Below, piece after piece: positions 18,395 to 26,689 of a stretch of 64,000 nucleotides of DNA. The DNA is from Mesoflavibacter sp037029465. Lineage in GTDB: Bacteria; Bacteroidota; Bacteroidia; Flavobacteriales; Flavobacteriaceae. The stretch covers positions 1 to 64,000 of the forward strand of contig NZ_JAYMEM010000006.1 of NCBI RefSeq assembly GCF_037029465.1, read 5' to 3'. The notes beneath the pieces are model-generated. The model worked only from the letters and a program-made list of their open reading frames with translations, did not search any database and was not told the origin of the DNA. A program made the translations under genes and the position numbers. Position 1 is the first letter of the stretch, and each line of letters opens with the position of its first letter.

Positions 18395-18714
18395 ACATAC
18401 TTAAAAAAACTCCAAAAAGACCTCCTCTTTAAATAGTCGAGGTCTTTTTCATTTTCATAAGCTTCACGCTCAAAAGAAATATTTCGATATGCCCTACTCC
18501 AATTTTTAAATTGTACAAGTCTAATTAAAAACTCAATTCCATACCAAATAAAAAAAGGAAGAACCAATAACTCTAATTGTTGTCTTATGTGAATTTTCTC
18601 ATGATTAATTAAAATCATGTCATCTTTTTGTCTTTTATGCTTTAACACTATAAATGGATAAATAGTTATAGCCGTATAACCTTTTGGCACCAAATATTTA
18701 AAAACTAAAAGCAT
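18391..18714 (-). CDS. Small membrane-associated HExxH protein, 107 aa
   Basis: The protein has HEKIH at about residues 38-42, in ILINHEKIHIRQQLELL, then a hydrophobic segment (LLVLPFFIWYGIEFLIRL, about 48-66), and an acidic FEREAYENE at about 83-91. HExxH plus a downstream Glu is the arrangement of gluzincin metallopeptidases, as in minimal M48/M56-like proteins, but it is far shorter than those families. I do not recognise a named function. It converges with the 475-aa gene with a four-base overlap, and that gene's terminator lies inside its 3' end. Confidence 0.75.
   Translation of the reverse strand: MLLVFKYLVPKGYTAITIYPFIVLKHKRQKDDMILINHEKIHIRQQLELLVLPFFIWYGIEFLIRLVQFKNWSRAYRNISFEREAYENEKDLDYLKRRSFWSFFKYV
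18414..18449 (+). terminator. Terminator embedded in the 3' end of the opposing gene
   Basis: AAAAAGACCTC (18414-18424) pairs perfectly with GAGGTCTTTTT (18439-18449) around a 14-base loop, followed by T's. It follows the 475-aa gene by 20 bases but lies inside the coding sequence of the 107-aa minus-strand gene. Confidence 0.7.
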
Positions 18715-18750
18715 AAGGTTTTTGATATAAAAGTAGTAGTAAAATTACAT

Positions 18751-18758
18751 TATCTTTG
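18751..18758 (+). promoter_or_regulatory. -7 box of the DUF5522-hutU pair
   Basis: TATCTTTG matches the Bacteroidota -7 consensus. Only five bases separate it from the ATG at 18764, so transcription would start at or next to the start codon and the mRNA would be leaderless or nearly so. Confidence 0.5.
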
Positions 18759-18763
18759 TAAAT

Positions 18764-18931
18764 ATGAAGAAAATCATTCCTGTAGAAGAAGGTGATTATT
18801 ATCTAACACCAGAAGGTTACCGTTGTTTTACAGCGCAATATCACCTTAAACGTGGTTATTGCTGCCAAAGCGGTTGCAGACATTGTCCTTATGGGTATGA
18901 TAAATCAACCAATACATTAAAAAAAAAGTAA
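18764..18931 (+). CDS. DUF5522-type Cys-rich mini protein, 55 aa
   Basis: The short frame reads MKKIIPVEEGDYYLTPEGYR, then CFTAQYHLKRGYCCQSGCRH and CPYGYDKSTNTLKKK. The core CC-x2-GC-x2-CPYG has four clustered Cys and a His, fitting the DUF5522 family of unknown function; metal binding is likely but unproven. It is too short for most gene finders. Its stop overlaps the ATG of hutU (TAATG at 18929-18933), so translation of hutU is probably coupled to it. Confidence 0.88.
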   Translation: MKKIIPVEEGDYYLTPEGYRCFTAQYHLKRGYCCQSGCRHCPYGYDKSTNTLKKK

Positions 18932-20940
18932 TGCAAGCAACAAGTATCTCATTTAAAGAACAAATTTTAGAAGGAATTCCAAATGAATTACCTCAACCTA
19001 AACCGTTTGATCATTCTTTAAATCATGCACCAAAAAGAAAAGACATTTTAAATGACGAAGAAAAAAAATTAGCATTAAAAAATGCACTTCGTTATTTTGA
19101 TAAAAAGCATCATGCAACTTTACTTGCAGAGTTTAAAAACGAATTAGATACCTACGGAAGAATCTATATGTATCGCTTACGTCCTGATTACAAAATGTAC
19201 GCAAGACCAATAGAAGAATACCCTGCAAAATCTAAACAAGCAGCAGCAATCATGTTAATGATTCAGAACAATTTAGATTATGCAGTAGCACAACATCCGC
19301 ACGAGCTTATAACTTATGGCGGAAATGGTGCAGTTTTTTCAAATTGGGCACAGTATAGATTAACCATGAAATATTTAGCCGAAATGACCGACGAGCAAAC
19401 TTTGGTTATGTACTCTGGTCATCCAATGGGCTTATTCCCTAGTCATAAAGAAGCTCCAAGAGTTGTAGTTACTAACGGAATGATGACTCCTAACTACTCT
19501 AAACCAGATGATTGGGAAAAATTTAATGCACTTGGTGTTACACAATATGGTCAAATGACTGCTGGTAGTTACATGTACATTGGTCCGCAAGGTATTGTTC
19601 ACGGTACAACTATTACAGTACTTAACGGATTTAGAAAAATTAAAAAACAACCTAAAGGAAATCTATTTGTAACTTCTGGATTAGGTGGTATGTCTGGCGC
19701 ACAACCAAAAGCAGGTAATATTGCTGGCTGTATTACAGTTTGTGCAGAAGTCAACCCAAAAATCACACAAGTAAGATTAGACCAAGGTTGGATAGACGAA
19801 AAAATTACAGATGTAAATGAATTAGTTACTCGTGTTAAAAAAGCAAAAGCAGAAAAAGAAACCATTTCTATAGCCTATTTAGGAAATGTAGTTGACGTTT
19901 GGGAAACTTTTGATAAAGAAAACATACACATAGATTTAGGTAGTGATCAAACCTCATTACACAATCCTTGGGCTGGCGGTTATTATCCTGCTGGATTATC
20001 TTTTGAAGATGCCAACACAATGATGGCTAATCAACCAGATTTATTTAAAGAAAAAGTACAAGAATCTTTACGTAGACAGGCTAAAGCAATAAATAAACAT
20101 ACCGCAAAAGGCACGTACTTTTTTGATTATGGAAACGCTTTTCTACTAGAAGCATCTCGCGCTGGAGCAGATGTAATGGCTACAAACGCCACTTTAGGTA
20201 GAGAGTTTAAATATCCTAGCTACGTGCAAGATATTATGGGACCAATGTGTTTTGATTATGGTTTTGGTCCATTTAGATGGGTTTGCGCATCTGGAAAACA
20301 AGAAGATTTGGCTAAAACAGATGAAATTGCTTGTCAAGTTTTAGAAGAAATTATGCAGCATTCCCCTGAAGAAATCCAGCAACAAATGGCTGATAATATT
20401 CAATGGATAAAAGGTGCTCAAGAAAACAAATTAGTTGTTGGCTCTCAAGCTCGAATCTTATATGCAGATGCCGAAGGACGTATGAAAATAGCCGAAGCCT
20501 TTAATCAAGCTATAAAAAATAATGAAATTGGACCTGTTATTTTAGGTAGAGATCATCATGATGTATCAGGTACAGATAGTCCATATCGCGAAACTTCAAA
20601 CATTTATGATGGCTCACGTTTTACAGCAGATATGGCAATACATAATGTAATTGGTGATAGCTTTAGAGGTGCTACTTGGGTTAGTATTCACAACGGTGGT
20701 GGCGTTGGTTGGGGCGAAGTTATCAACGGTGGATTTGGTATGGTTCTTGATGGTACTAAAGAAGCATCAACCCGATTAAAACAAATGTTATTTTGGGATG
20801 TTAATAACGGAATTGCAAGACGTAGTTGGGCAAGAAACGACGAAGCTATTTTTGCTATAAAACGCGCTATGCAAACCGAGCCCAACTTAAAAGTAACTTT
20901 ACCAAATGTTGTGGATGATGATTTATTGAATTCAATTTAA
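18931..20940 (+). CDS. hutU: Urocanate hydratase, long form, 669 aa
   Basis: Converts urocanate to imidazolonepropionate, the second step of histidine degradation. Motifs include GGNGAVFSNWAQYRL, YSGHPMGLFPSHKEAPRVVV, the NAD-site region TSGLGGMSGAQPKAG and YVQDIMGPMCFDYGFGPFRW with the conserved Cys near the active site. At 669 aa it is longer than the roughly 555 aa of most bacterial enzymes and resembles the longer type also found in eukaryotes. The start overlaps the stop of the DUF5522 gene. No hutH, hutI or hutG is in the window, so the pathway genes are dispersed. Confidence 0.95.
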   Translation: MQATSISFKEQILEGIPNELPQPKPFDHSLNHAPKRKDILNDEEKKLALKNALRYFDKKHHATLLAEFKNELDTYGRIYMYRLRPDYKMYARPIEEYPAKSKQAAAIMLMIQNNLDYAVAQHPHELITYGGNGAVFSNWAQYRLTMKYLAEMTDEQTLVMYSGHPMGLFPSHKEAPRVVVTNGMMTPNYSKPDDWEKFNALGVTQYGQMTAGSYMYIGPQGIVHGTTITVLNGFRKIKKQPKGNLFVTSGLGGMSGAQPKAGNIAGCITVCAEVNPKITQVRLDQGWIDEKITDVNELVTRVKKAKAEKETISIAYLGNVVDVWETFDKENIHIDLGSDQTSLHNPWAGGYYPAGLSFEDANTMMANQPDLFKEKVQESLRRQAKAINKHTAKGTYFFDYGNAFLLEASRAGADVMATNATLGREFKYPSYVQDIMGPMCFDYGFGPFRWVCASGKQEDLAKTDEIACQVLEEIMQHSPEEIQQQMADNIQWIKGAQENKLVVGSQARILYADAEGRMKIAEAFNQAIKNNEIGPVILGRDHHDVSGTDSPYRETSNIYDGSRFTADMAIHNVIGDSFRGATWVSIHNGGGVGWGEVINGGFGMVLDGTKEASTRLKQMLFWDVNNGIARRSWARNDEAIFAIKRAMQTEPNLKVTLPNVVDDDLLNSI

Positions 20941-20954
20941 AAATACATAACGCT

Positions 20955-21500
20955 ATGAAAACAATCATTAAATTTTTACCAATTGCTCTAATAGCTATGG
21001 TAATCACATCTTGTAGCTCGGTTAGAGTTGCTGCTGATTATGATAGACAAGTAGATTTTAATCAGTACAAAACGTTTGCTTTTTTCAAATCTGGTATAGA
21101 CAAAGCAGAAATAAGCGACCTTGACAAAAAACGTATACTACGTGCTATAGAAGCCGAATTACTAGCAAAAGGCTATACAAAATCAGAAAATCCAGATATG
21201 CTAGTTAGTATTTTTACTAAATCAAATCAACGAGTAGATGTATACAACAATTCTTGGGGTTATGGCGCTTGGGGATGGGGCGCACCTGGATGGGGATGGG
21301 GCTGGAATATGCAACCTAATGTTTCTACCAGAACACAAGGTGTGTTATTTGTAGACCTTATTGATGCTAAGAAAAAAGAATTAGTATGGCAAGGACAAGG
21401 CACAGGTTACTTGAGTACAAACATGGACAAAAAAGAAGAACGCATTAAAGAATTTGTTGCAAAAATCATGGAGAAATATCCTCCAGGAAGCATGCAATAA
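20955..21500 (+). CDS. DUF4136 lipoprotein, 181 aa
   Basis: The lipoprotein signal ends with ITSC (Cys20). The body, VRVAADYDRQVDFNQYKTFA followed by helices and a strand reading MLVSIFTKSNQRVDVY, is typical of DUF4136 proteins. In the middle is a Trp/Gly-rich stretch (GAWGWGAPGWGWGW, about 101-114), which often marks these lipoproteins. It lies 14 bases after hutU and may share its transcript. Function is unknown; an envelope location is clear from the signal. Confidence 0.9.
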   Translation: MKTIIKFLPIALIAMVITSCSSVRVAADYDRQVDFNQYKTFAFFKSGIDKAEISDLDKKRILRAIEAELLAKGYTKSENPDMLVSIFTKSNQRVDVYNNSWGYGAWGWGAPGWGWGWNMQPNVSTRTQGVLFVDLIDAKKKELVWQGQGTGYLSTNMDKKEERIKEFVAKIMEKYPPGSMQ

Positions 21501-21506
21501 CAACAT

Positions 21507-21541
21507 AAAAAAAGCGACTAAATAATTAGTCGCTTTTTTTA
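21507..21541. terminator. Terminator after the DUF4136 gene
   Basis: AAAAAAGCGACTAA pairs with TTAGTCGCTTTTTT around a short loop, with A and T tracts on both sides. On the right it reaches the original stop codon of the broken nuclease gene (21539-21541). Confidence 0.85.
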
Positions 21542-21868
21542 TGGATAATACTCTACCGCATGACCATTATCTACCAACCATTGGTTAACCTCTAAACCAT
21601 CTTCTAAAATAATATTGGCTAAATAACGTCCTTATTTACCTTGTTTATCTTTGTAAGAGCGTATGGTTACTTCTTTATCCAAAACCATTTCTCTAAGTAT
21701 ATCTCTAACAATAATGCCTTGTTCTCGTTCTGGACCTCTAAGTTCTGGAGTATTAATACCGTAAAGGCGTAATTTCATTTCTTGAAAATGTAAAAACCCT
21801 AAATCCACCATCGCCGTAACGGTATCTCCGTCATAAACGTCTATAATTTTTGCTTTGTAATTGTACAT
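21539..21868 (-). pseudogene. Staphylococcal-nuclease-like (thermonuclease) gene with an in-frame stop
   Basis: The 78-codon frame 21868-21632 encodes the first two thirds of an SNase-fold nuclease: DVYDGDTVTAM (the DGDT metal site) and MKLRLYGINTPELRGPERE, with the Arg and Glu expected at the active site. A TAA codon (plus strand 21632-21634) follows DKQGK. Directly beyond it the same frame continues 31 codons: GRYLANIILEDGLEVNQW then LVDNGHAVEYYP and a stop at 21539-21541. The expected family sequence is GKYGRYLA, so the stop replaces a Tyr codon just before the third catalytic Arg (Arg87 of the S. aureus enzyme). As read the product should be inactive. Sequencing error is the main alternative. 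Confidence 0.85.
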
Positions 21869-21983
21869 ATCTAATTGTTTAATAGCTGTTTAAATATACA
21901 AAACAAACCGAATTATTCATTCATTTTTTTTACTTACCTAAGATTAAAAAGGTTTACATAACAATCAACCTGACTCTTTTTGC

Positions 21984-22019
21984 AATAAAAAACCCTTAAA
22001 ACTTTAGCTTTAAGGGTTT
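21984..22019 (-). terminator. Terminator after the M1 peptidase gene
   Basis: On the minus strand AAACCCTTAAA pairs with TTTAAGGGTTT around an eight-base loop, followed by TTTTTT. It lies 24 bases past the peptidase stop. Confidence 0.75.
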
Positions 22020-22043
22020 GATTTATAACTTAAAAGTATTTAC

Positions 22044-24353
22044 TTAATCTTTATTTTGTTTGAAGTTATCAAACTCACTTGTTTGCTCATCTCTTGGCCA
22101 AGTGTTATTTGATGTATCAACATCTGCTGTCTCTAATTTTGGATCTACTGTAATTTTTACAATTTCTTTTTCAGAAGCAACAGCTTTACTTACTTCTTTA
22201 TCATTAAGTCTCCAAATTTGAGCTGGATAAGTTTCTGTTTTTGAAGTTCCGTCTACATAAGTATATTCTACAATTATTGGCATTACCAATCCTCCTGGTT
22301 TTTCAAAAGTCACATTATAAAAATACTTTGGCTCTTTTAATTGCTTTTGTTCTGCAGGAGTAAAGTTATCCATAATGTATTCTTTTAGTGATTGAGAACC
22401 TTCCATTAAGCTTTTTGCTTTCATGTCTTCTTTGTAATCTTCACTTCCTTCTTCTACCATGTAAACTAATGGTGGTAAATCGCTTAAACTCATACCACGC
22501 GCTTTAACCATGTCTTTGATTTGCTGTGTTGGTTCATTAGATACATAAAACTTTTTAACATCTTTAATTGCTATATCTACATAATCTGTTGTATAAAACC
22601 ATCCTCTCCAAAACCAATCTAAATCTACAGCAGAAGCATCTTCCATTGTTCTAAAGAAATCCTCTGGAGTTGGGTGTTTAAACATCCATCTTTGCGCATA
22701 TGTTCTAAAAGAGTAATCAAATAATTCGCGTCCCATAATTGTTTCACGTAAAATATTTAACGCTGTAGCTGGTTTTCCGTAAGCATTATTACCAAACTGA
22801 TATGTATTTAAACCTTTTGTCATAATTGGTGCTATGTAATCTTGATCACCACCCATGTAATTAACAATTTTTTCTGCAGGACCACGTCGTGATGGATACT
22901 TATCCATACCTGGAGATAAAGAAGACGGATACCACTCTGCAAAATCTTGTTCTGCTACGTATTGAGAAAATGTATTTAAACCTTCATCCATCCATGTCCA
23001 TTGACGCTCGTCACTATTAACAATCATTGGGAAGAAGTTGTGTCCAACCTCATGAATAATTACACTTATCATTCCGTATTTTACACGATCGCTATAATTA
23101 CCATCTGCATCTGGTCTTCCATAGTTCCAGCAAATCATAGGATATTCCATTCCTTGATTTTTAGCATGAACAGAAATTGCTTTATGATAAGGATAATCAA
23201 AAGTCATACGAGAATACGTTTTTAAAGTACTTGCTACTGCTTTTGTAGACCATTCTTCCCACAAAGGATTTCCTTCTTTAGGATATAATGATACTGCCAT
23301 TACATCTTTATCACCTATTTTAACAGCCATCATATCCCAGATGTAACGTCTTGATGTTGTAAATGCAAAATCACGAACATTTTCAGCATATAGCTTCCAT
23401 GTTTTTTTCTTTGTTGCTTTTGTTTTTTCTGCTGCTCTTGCTTCTTCTTCTGTTACGATTAAAACAGGCTCTTCATAAGATTTTTTTGCTTTCTCATAAC
23501 GTTTCATCATTTCTTTAGAAAAAACGTCTTTACGGTTAGTTAATTTACCTGTTCCATCTAACATATGATCTTCTGGGACAGTAATATTAACTTCAAAATT
23601 ACCAAATGGTAGTGCAAACTCATCACGTCCCCAAAATTGAGAGTTTTGCCATCCTTCTACATCATTATAAACTGCCATACGAGGATAAAATTGAGCTATA
23701 ACGTATGCTCTATTATCGTCCTCCTCAAAGTATTCGTAACCAGAACGACCTCTTCCTTCTACGTGATTGTTAATGTTATACCACCACTTAATTTTAAAAG
23801 TAAATTGGTCTCCAGATTTTAATACTGAAGGCATTTCTACTCTCATCATGGTACGATTAATCATATGTGGTAAAGGATTACCTTTTTCATCTTTTACAAA
23901 TTCAATATTAAAACCTCCATCAAAACCTTCTGTCATGTAGCTATTAGCAAATGATGAAGTTTGTTGTGCTGGTGCTATACCGCTTCCTTGTATTAAAGGT
24001 GTTTTAGAGTCTTTAGCACGCATATTTTGGTCTAACTGTACCCATAAATATTCTAAATTATCTGGTGAGTTGTTAGTGTACGTAATTGTTTCTTCACCGT
24101 AAATTCTAGCGTTAACATCGTCTAACTCGATGTCCATTTTATAGTCTGCTTGTTGTTGGTAATAAGCAGGACCTGGAGCACCAGATGCTGTTCTAAACAT
24201 ATTTGGCGTAGAAAACTCGTCGTATAACTGTTTAAACTTGTTGTTGTTTGTGTGACCTGGTTGACGTTCTGTCTTTTCCTCAGCTTGATCTTGTGCTAAT
24301 GCACTTGCAGAAATGAATAAAGCTGAAAGAAATAAATACTTTAATTTTTTCAT
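22044..24353 (-). CDS. M1 family zinc metallopeptidase, exported, 769 aa
   Basis: A signal peptide (about 1-20, ending ALAQ) precedes an N-terminal beta-sandwich and a thermolysin-like domain. The zinc site HEVGHNFFPMIVNSDERQWTW begins at about residue 434, with the third ligand Glu in MDEGLNTFSQ. The exopeptidase signature here is less clear than in PepN-type aminopeptidases, and the substrate is not known. It is the last gene of a minus-strand group with a DUF6702 protein and two CarboxypepD_reg-like proteins, though 62 bases separate it from its neighbour. It is likely in the periplasm or on the cell surface. Confidence 0.92.
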   Translation of the reverse strand: MKKLKYLFLSALFISASALAQDQAEEKTERQPGHTNNNKFKQLYDEFSTPNMFRTASGAPGPAYYQQQADYKMDIELDDVNARIYGEETITYTNNSPDNLEYLWVQLDQNMRAKDSKTPLIQGSGIAPAQQTSSFANSYMTEGFDGGFNIEFVKDEKGNPLPHMINRTMMRVEMPSVLKSGDQFTFKIKWWYNINNHVEGRGRSGYEYFEEDDNRAYVIAQFYPRMAVYNDVEGWQNSQFWGRDEFALPFGNFEVNITVPEDHMLDGTGKLTNRKDVFSKEMMKRYEKAKKSYEEPVLIVTEEEARAAEKTKATKKKTWKLYAENVRDFAFTTSRRYIWDMMAVKIGDKDVMAVSLYPKEGNPLWEEWSTKAVASTLKTYSRMTFDYPYHKAISVHAKNQGMEYPMICWNYGRPDADGNYSDRVKYGMISVIIHEVGHNFFPMIVNSDERQWTWMDEGLNTFSQYVAEQDFAEWYPSSLSPGMDKYPSRRGPAEKIVNYMGGDQDYIAPIMTKGLNTYQFGNNAYGKPATALNILRETIMGRELFDYSFRTYAQRWMFKHPTPEDFFRTMEDASAVDLDWFWRGWFYTTDYVDIAIKDVKKFYVSNEPTQQIKDMVKARGMSLSDLPPLVYMVEEGSEDYKEDMKAKSLMEGSQSLKEYIMDNFTPAEQKQLKEPKYFYNVTFEKPGGLVMPIIVEYTYVDGTSKTETYPAQIWRLNDKEVSKAVASEKEIVKITVDPKLETADVDTSNNTWPRDEQTSEFDNFKQNKD

Positions 24354-24415
24354 TGTGAGAATTAGTTATAAGGGCGTGAAATTAACAAATTTTAACGTTG
24401 CTTAAAAAGCTTTTA

Positions 24416-24916
24416 CTAAAAGTTTAACAAACCTTTATCGTTCTGTGCGTTAAGGACTACTGTCTTGTTTTTACCATTTATATTGGTTCTTATTACATTT
24501 TTTTGATCGTCAAATATATCAAACAAGACCTTATTTTGTATTTGAAACGTAGATATTGACTCCACATTTTCTAACTCTAAATAGCAGTGCATGATGCCAT
24601 CATCATATTTTTTACCAATAAATTCTGGGATCATTTCTTTCCCGTTTATAGATATTTCAATTTTAGTTAAAAGGTATTTTTTTATGTAGCTATCAATAAG
24701 TTTTTCATCTTGACCATTGTCTAAAGTTATACTTTCATCATATCTTTTTCTTAGCAGCTTTTCAAAATCATCTATAAATATTCTTGAAATGATTTGTACA
24801 GATTTTTTTTCTTTTACATACTCAATCTGCGTGATACTTACATAATATTTGTGAACTGCGCTGAAAGAACAAAAAAAGAAAATTCCTAATAAGGCTAAAT
24901 ATTTAATAGATTTCAT
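24416..24916 (-). CDS. DUF6702 family protein, 166 aa
   Basis: An N-terminal hydrophobic segment (about 4-20) works as a signal or anchor. It is followed by HKYYVSITQIEYVKEKKSVQ and IISRIFIDDFEKLLRKRYDE, the start typical of DUF6702 proteins found beside M1 peptidases in Flavobacteria. The rest is beta-rich with a C-terminal KTVVLNAQNDKGLLNF. No catalytic motif is visible. It lies between the M1 peptidase and two CarboxypepD_reg-like genes on the same strand, so I infer a shared envelope process. Function is unknown. Confidence 0.8.
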   Translation of the reverse strand: MKSIKYLALLGIFFFCSFSAVHKYYVSITQIEYVKEKKSVQIISRIFIDDFEKLLRKRYDESITLDNGQDEKLIDSYIKKYLLTKIEISINGKEMIPEFIGKKYDDGIMHCYLELENVESISTFQIQNKVLFDIFDDQKNVIRTNINGKNKTVVLNAQNDKGLLNF

Positions 24917-24972
24917 GAAGTGAATAATTTAGAATTGCAAATCTAATGGATACTTAACAAAAAACATTCCAA

Positions 24973-25773
24973 TTAGTTTTGATTTTGAGATTGCTTCTGG
25001 TTTTTGATAAACTGATTATACTTTTCTGTAAAAAATTGCAACGCCTCTAAATTGCTTTTTGTGCATCTAGAACGAAAATCTGAATCTTCTTGACAGAAAT
25101 AAAAAAACTCATCTTTTTTGTCTTCTGCTAATGGATTTTCTTTAAAAAAATCTTCAACTAAGTCGTTTTTTAATCTAGCTAATAACGCGTCGTTGCTTTC
25201 TAATCTTACGCGTTCTTTTAGCATTTTTGTGCGACCGGTAATAGTGTTTAAAAACTTATTAAAGTTAACAGCAGCACCTAAGCCTATTGCAAACATTTTT
25301 TCGTTTCCGCCTGCTTCATTAAGTCGGTTTTCGTTTTGGGTTAATGGTTTTCCTTTGTAACCAGGTATACCTACATCATAAAAGTTAATATCTGCTTTTG
25401 CTGTTGAGGAAGAAACATCTTTTGTTAAATCTCCTGAAAGTTGCTTGGTTAAAAACACCTCATCTAAATCATTTGTAAACAATTTTAACTTTGCTTTTAA
25501 TGATTCTGTTTTTATGTTTTCTTCTGAGATTACTTTAATTAAAACCTGATACTGTACTGCCGAAAACACAATTGTATCATTAAGTTTTGCATTTATTTTA
25601 AAAACGCCTAAACTATCTGTAGTCGCATTAGTAAAGGATGTTTTATTTAAAACGTGAATATTTTCTAAGTCATCATCTGCAATAACTTGACCTTTAATTG
25701 TTACGGTTTGAGACACCGCTACATTCACAATAAAAAAAAGAGTTACTATAAAAAGTTGTCTAATCTTTTTCAA
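24973..25773 (-). CDS. CarboxypepD_reg-like exported protein, 266 aa (paralogue 2)
   Basis: A signal peptide (about 1-22, ending AVSQ) is followed by a CarboxypepD_reg-like beta-sandwich, about 24-100, with VTIKGQVIADDDLENIHVLN and LNDTIVFSAVQYQVLIKV. This is the domain found at the N-terminus of SusC-type receptors, but no plug or barrel follows. The second half is helical and ends in a Gln/Asn-rich tail. It overlaps the end of its upstream paralogue by 14 bases. The two share the domain order and a common motif (GVFKINAKLNDTI versus GEFTLKVMLNDKI). Confidence 0.85.
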   Translation of the reverse strand: MKKIRQLFIVTLFFIVNVAVSQTVTIKGQVIADDDLENIHVLNKTSFTNATTDSLGVFKINAKLNDTIVFSAVQYQVLIKVISEENIKTESLKAKLKLFTNDLDEVFLTKQLSGDLTKDVSSSTAKADINFYDVGIPGYKGKPLTQNENRLNEAGGNEKMFAIGLGAAVNFNKFLNTITGRTKMLKERVRLESNDALLARLKNDLVEDFFKENPLAEDKKDEFFYFCQEDSDFRSRCTKSNLEALQFFTEKYNQFIKNQKQSQNQN

Positions 25774-26575
25774 CTGAATTTTTACTTAAAAACACTTTAC
25801 TTTTTGCATTTAAATGCTCTATTAATTGCATTTCATTTCCTTTTTCTAAAAGTGAAACGTCAAAATCATTTTTCTGCACGTACGCTATAAAAGCTTCTAC
25901 CTTTTCTTCAGGAATATCAAAATTTGTAGTGTAATACGCATGATCATATTTATCTGCCAATGTTTGGGTTGGTATTTTTCTTTCTTCGGTAGTCGTGTTT
26001 TTAGATTTCTTTTTAGGTTTAAAAATCAAGTTTACTAAACCTTCTACAATTGCTACACCATTGGCTTGATAGCGTATACGGTCGTTTTGATTCATTGCTG
26101 CATAGTTTTCAACTTTACTGTATTGATCATCAGAAAACTCATAAACCGAAATATCATCTACACCAAAGTAAATAGCATCTAAATCTGGATTAAACACCTC
26201 AACACTTTCTACATCTTCTTTTAAAACACCTGTTAAATCGTAAGGAAGTATCACAACTTCATCTAACTTATTAATTTGCTCTACTAAAAAAACCGTCATT
26301 TGCTTATTTTTTATAATAGATTCTGTTACCGTCAAACTAAAATCTTTAAACTGAAGCGCAGACACTTCTATCTTATCATTAAGCATTACTTTTAAGGTAA
26401 ATTCACCTTTCTCGTTAGTAATCGTTCCTTTGTTTGACGAAATATTAAAAACTGTAACACCTTCAATATCTGGTGTATCTACAATAATTTTACCCTTTAC
26501 AGCAACTCTAGTCGAGTCTTGTGAAAAAGCAAAAACAGTTAAAAAAAATAATGATAGGGATAGAAAGTATTTCAT
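25760..26575 (-). CDS. CarboxypepD_reg-like exported protein, 271 aa (paralogue 1)
   Basis: A signal peptide (about 1-18, ending AFSQ) precedes a CarboxypepD_reg-like sandwich (about 22-100: VAVKGKIIVDTPDIEGVTVF, then GEFTLKVMLNDKIEVSALQF). An acidic stretch (EDVESVEVFNPDLDAIYFGV) and a basic motif (FKPKKKSKN) follow, ending in a helical tail. It is the first gene of the minus-strand group and overlaps the second paralogue by 14 bases, so translation of the two is probably coupled. The function is unknown. Confidence 0.85.
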   Translation of the reverse strand: MKYFLSLSLFFLTVFAFSQDSTRVAVKGKIIVDTPDIEGVTVFNISSNKGTITNEKGEFTLKVMLNDKIEVSALQFKDFSLTVTESIIKNKQMTVFLVEQINKLDEVVILPYDLTGVLKEDVESVEVFNPDLDAIYFGVDDISVYEFSDDQYSKVENYAAMNQNDRIRYQANGVAIVEGLVNLIFKPKKKSKNTTTEERKIPTQTLADKYDHAYYTTNFDIPEEKVEAFIAYVQKNDFDVSLLEKGNEMQLIEHLNAKSKVFLSKNSVEKD

Positions 26576-26689
26576 GATGGTTGATTTTACTGTAAATTAC
26601 GCATTTTTACTCTTAATTTAATTCTAATTAGTCACTAAACTTTTGTTAAAAGCAAGCTTTACCTAAATTTACAAAAACTATTTATCAAA

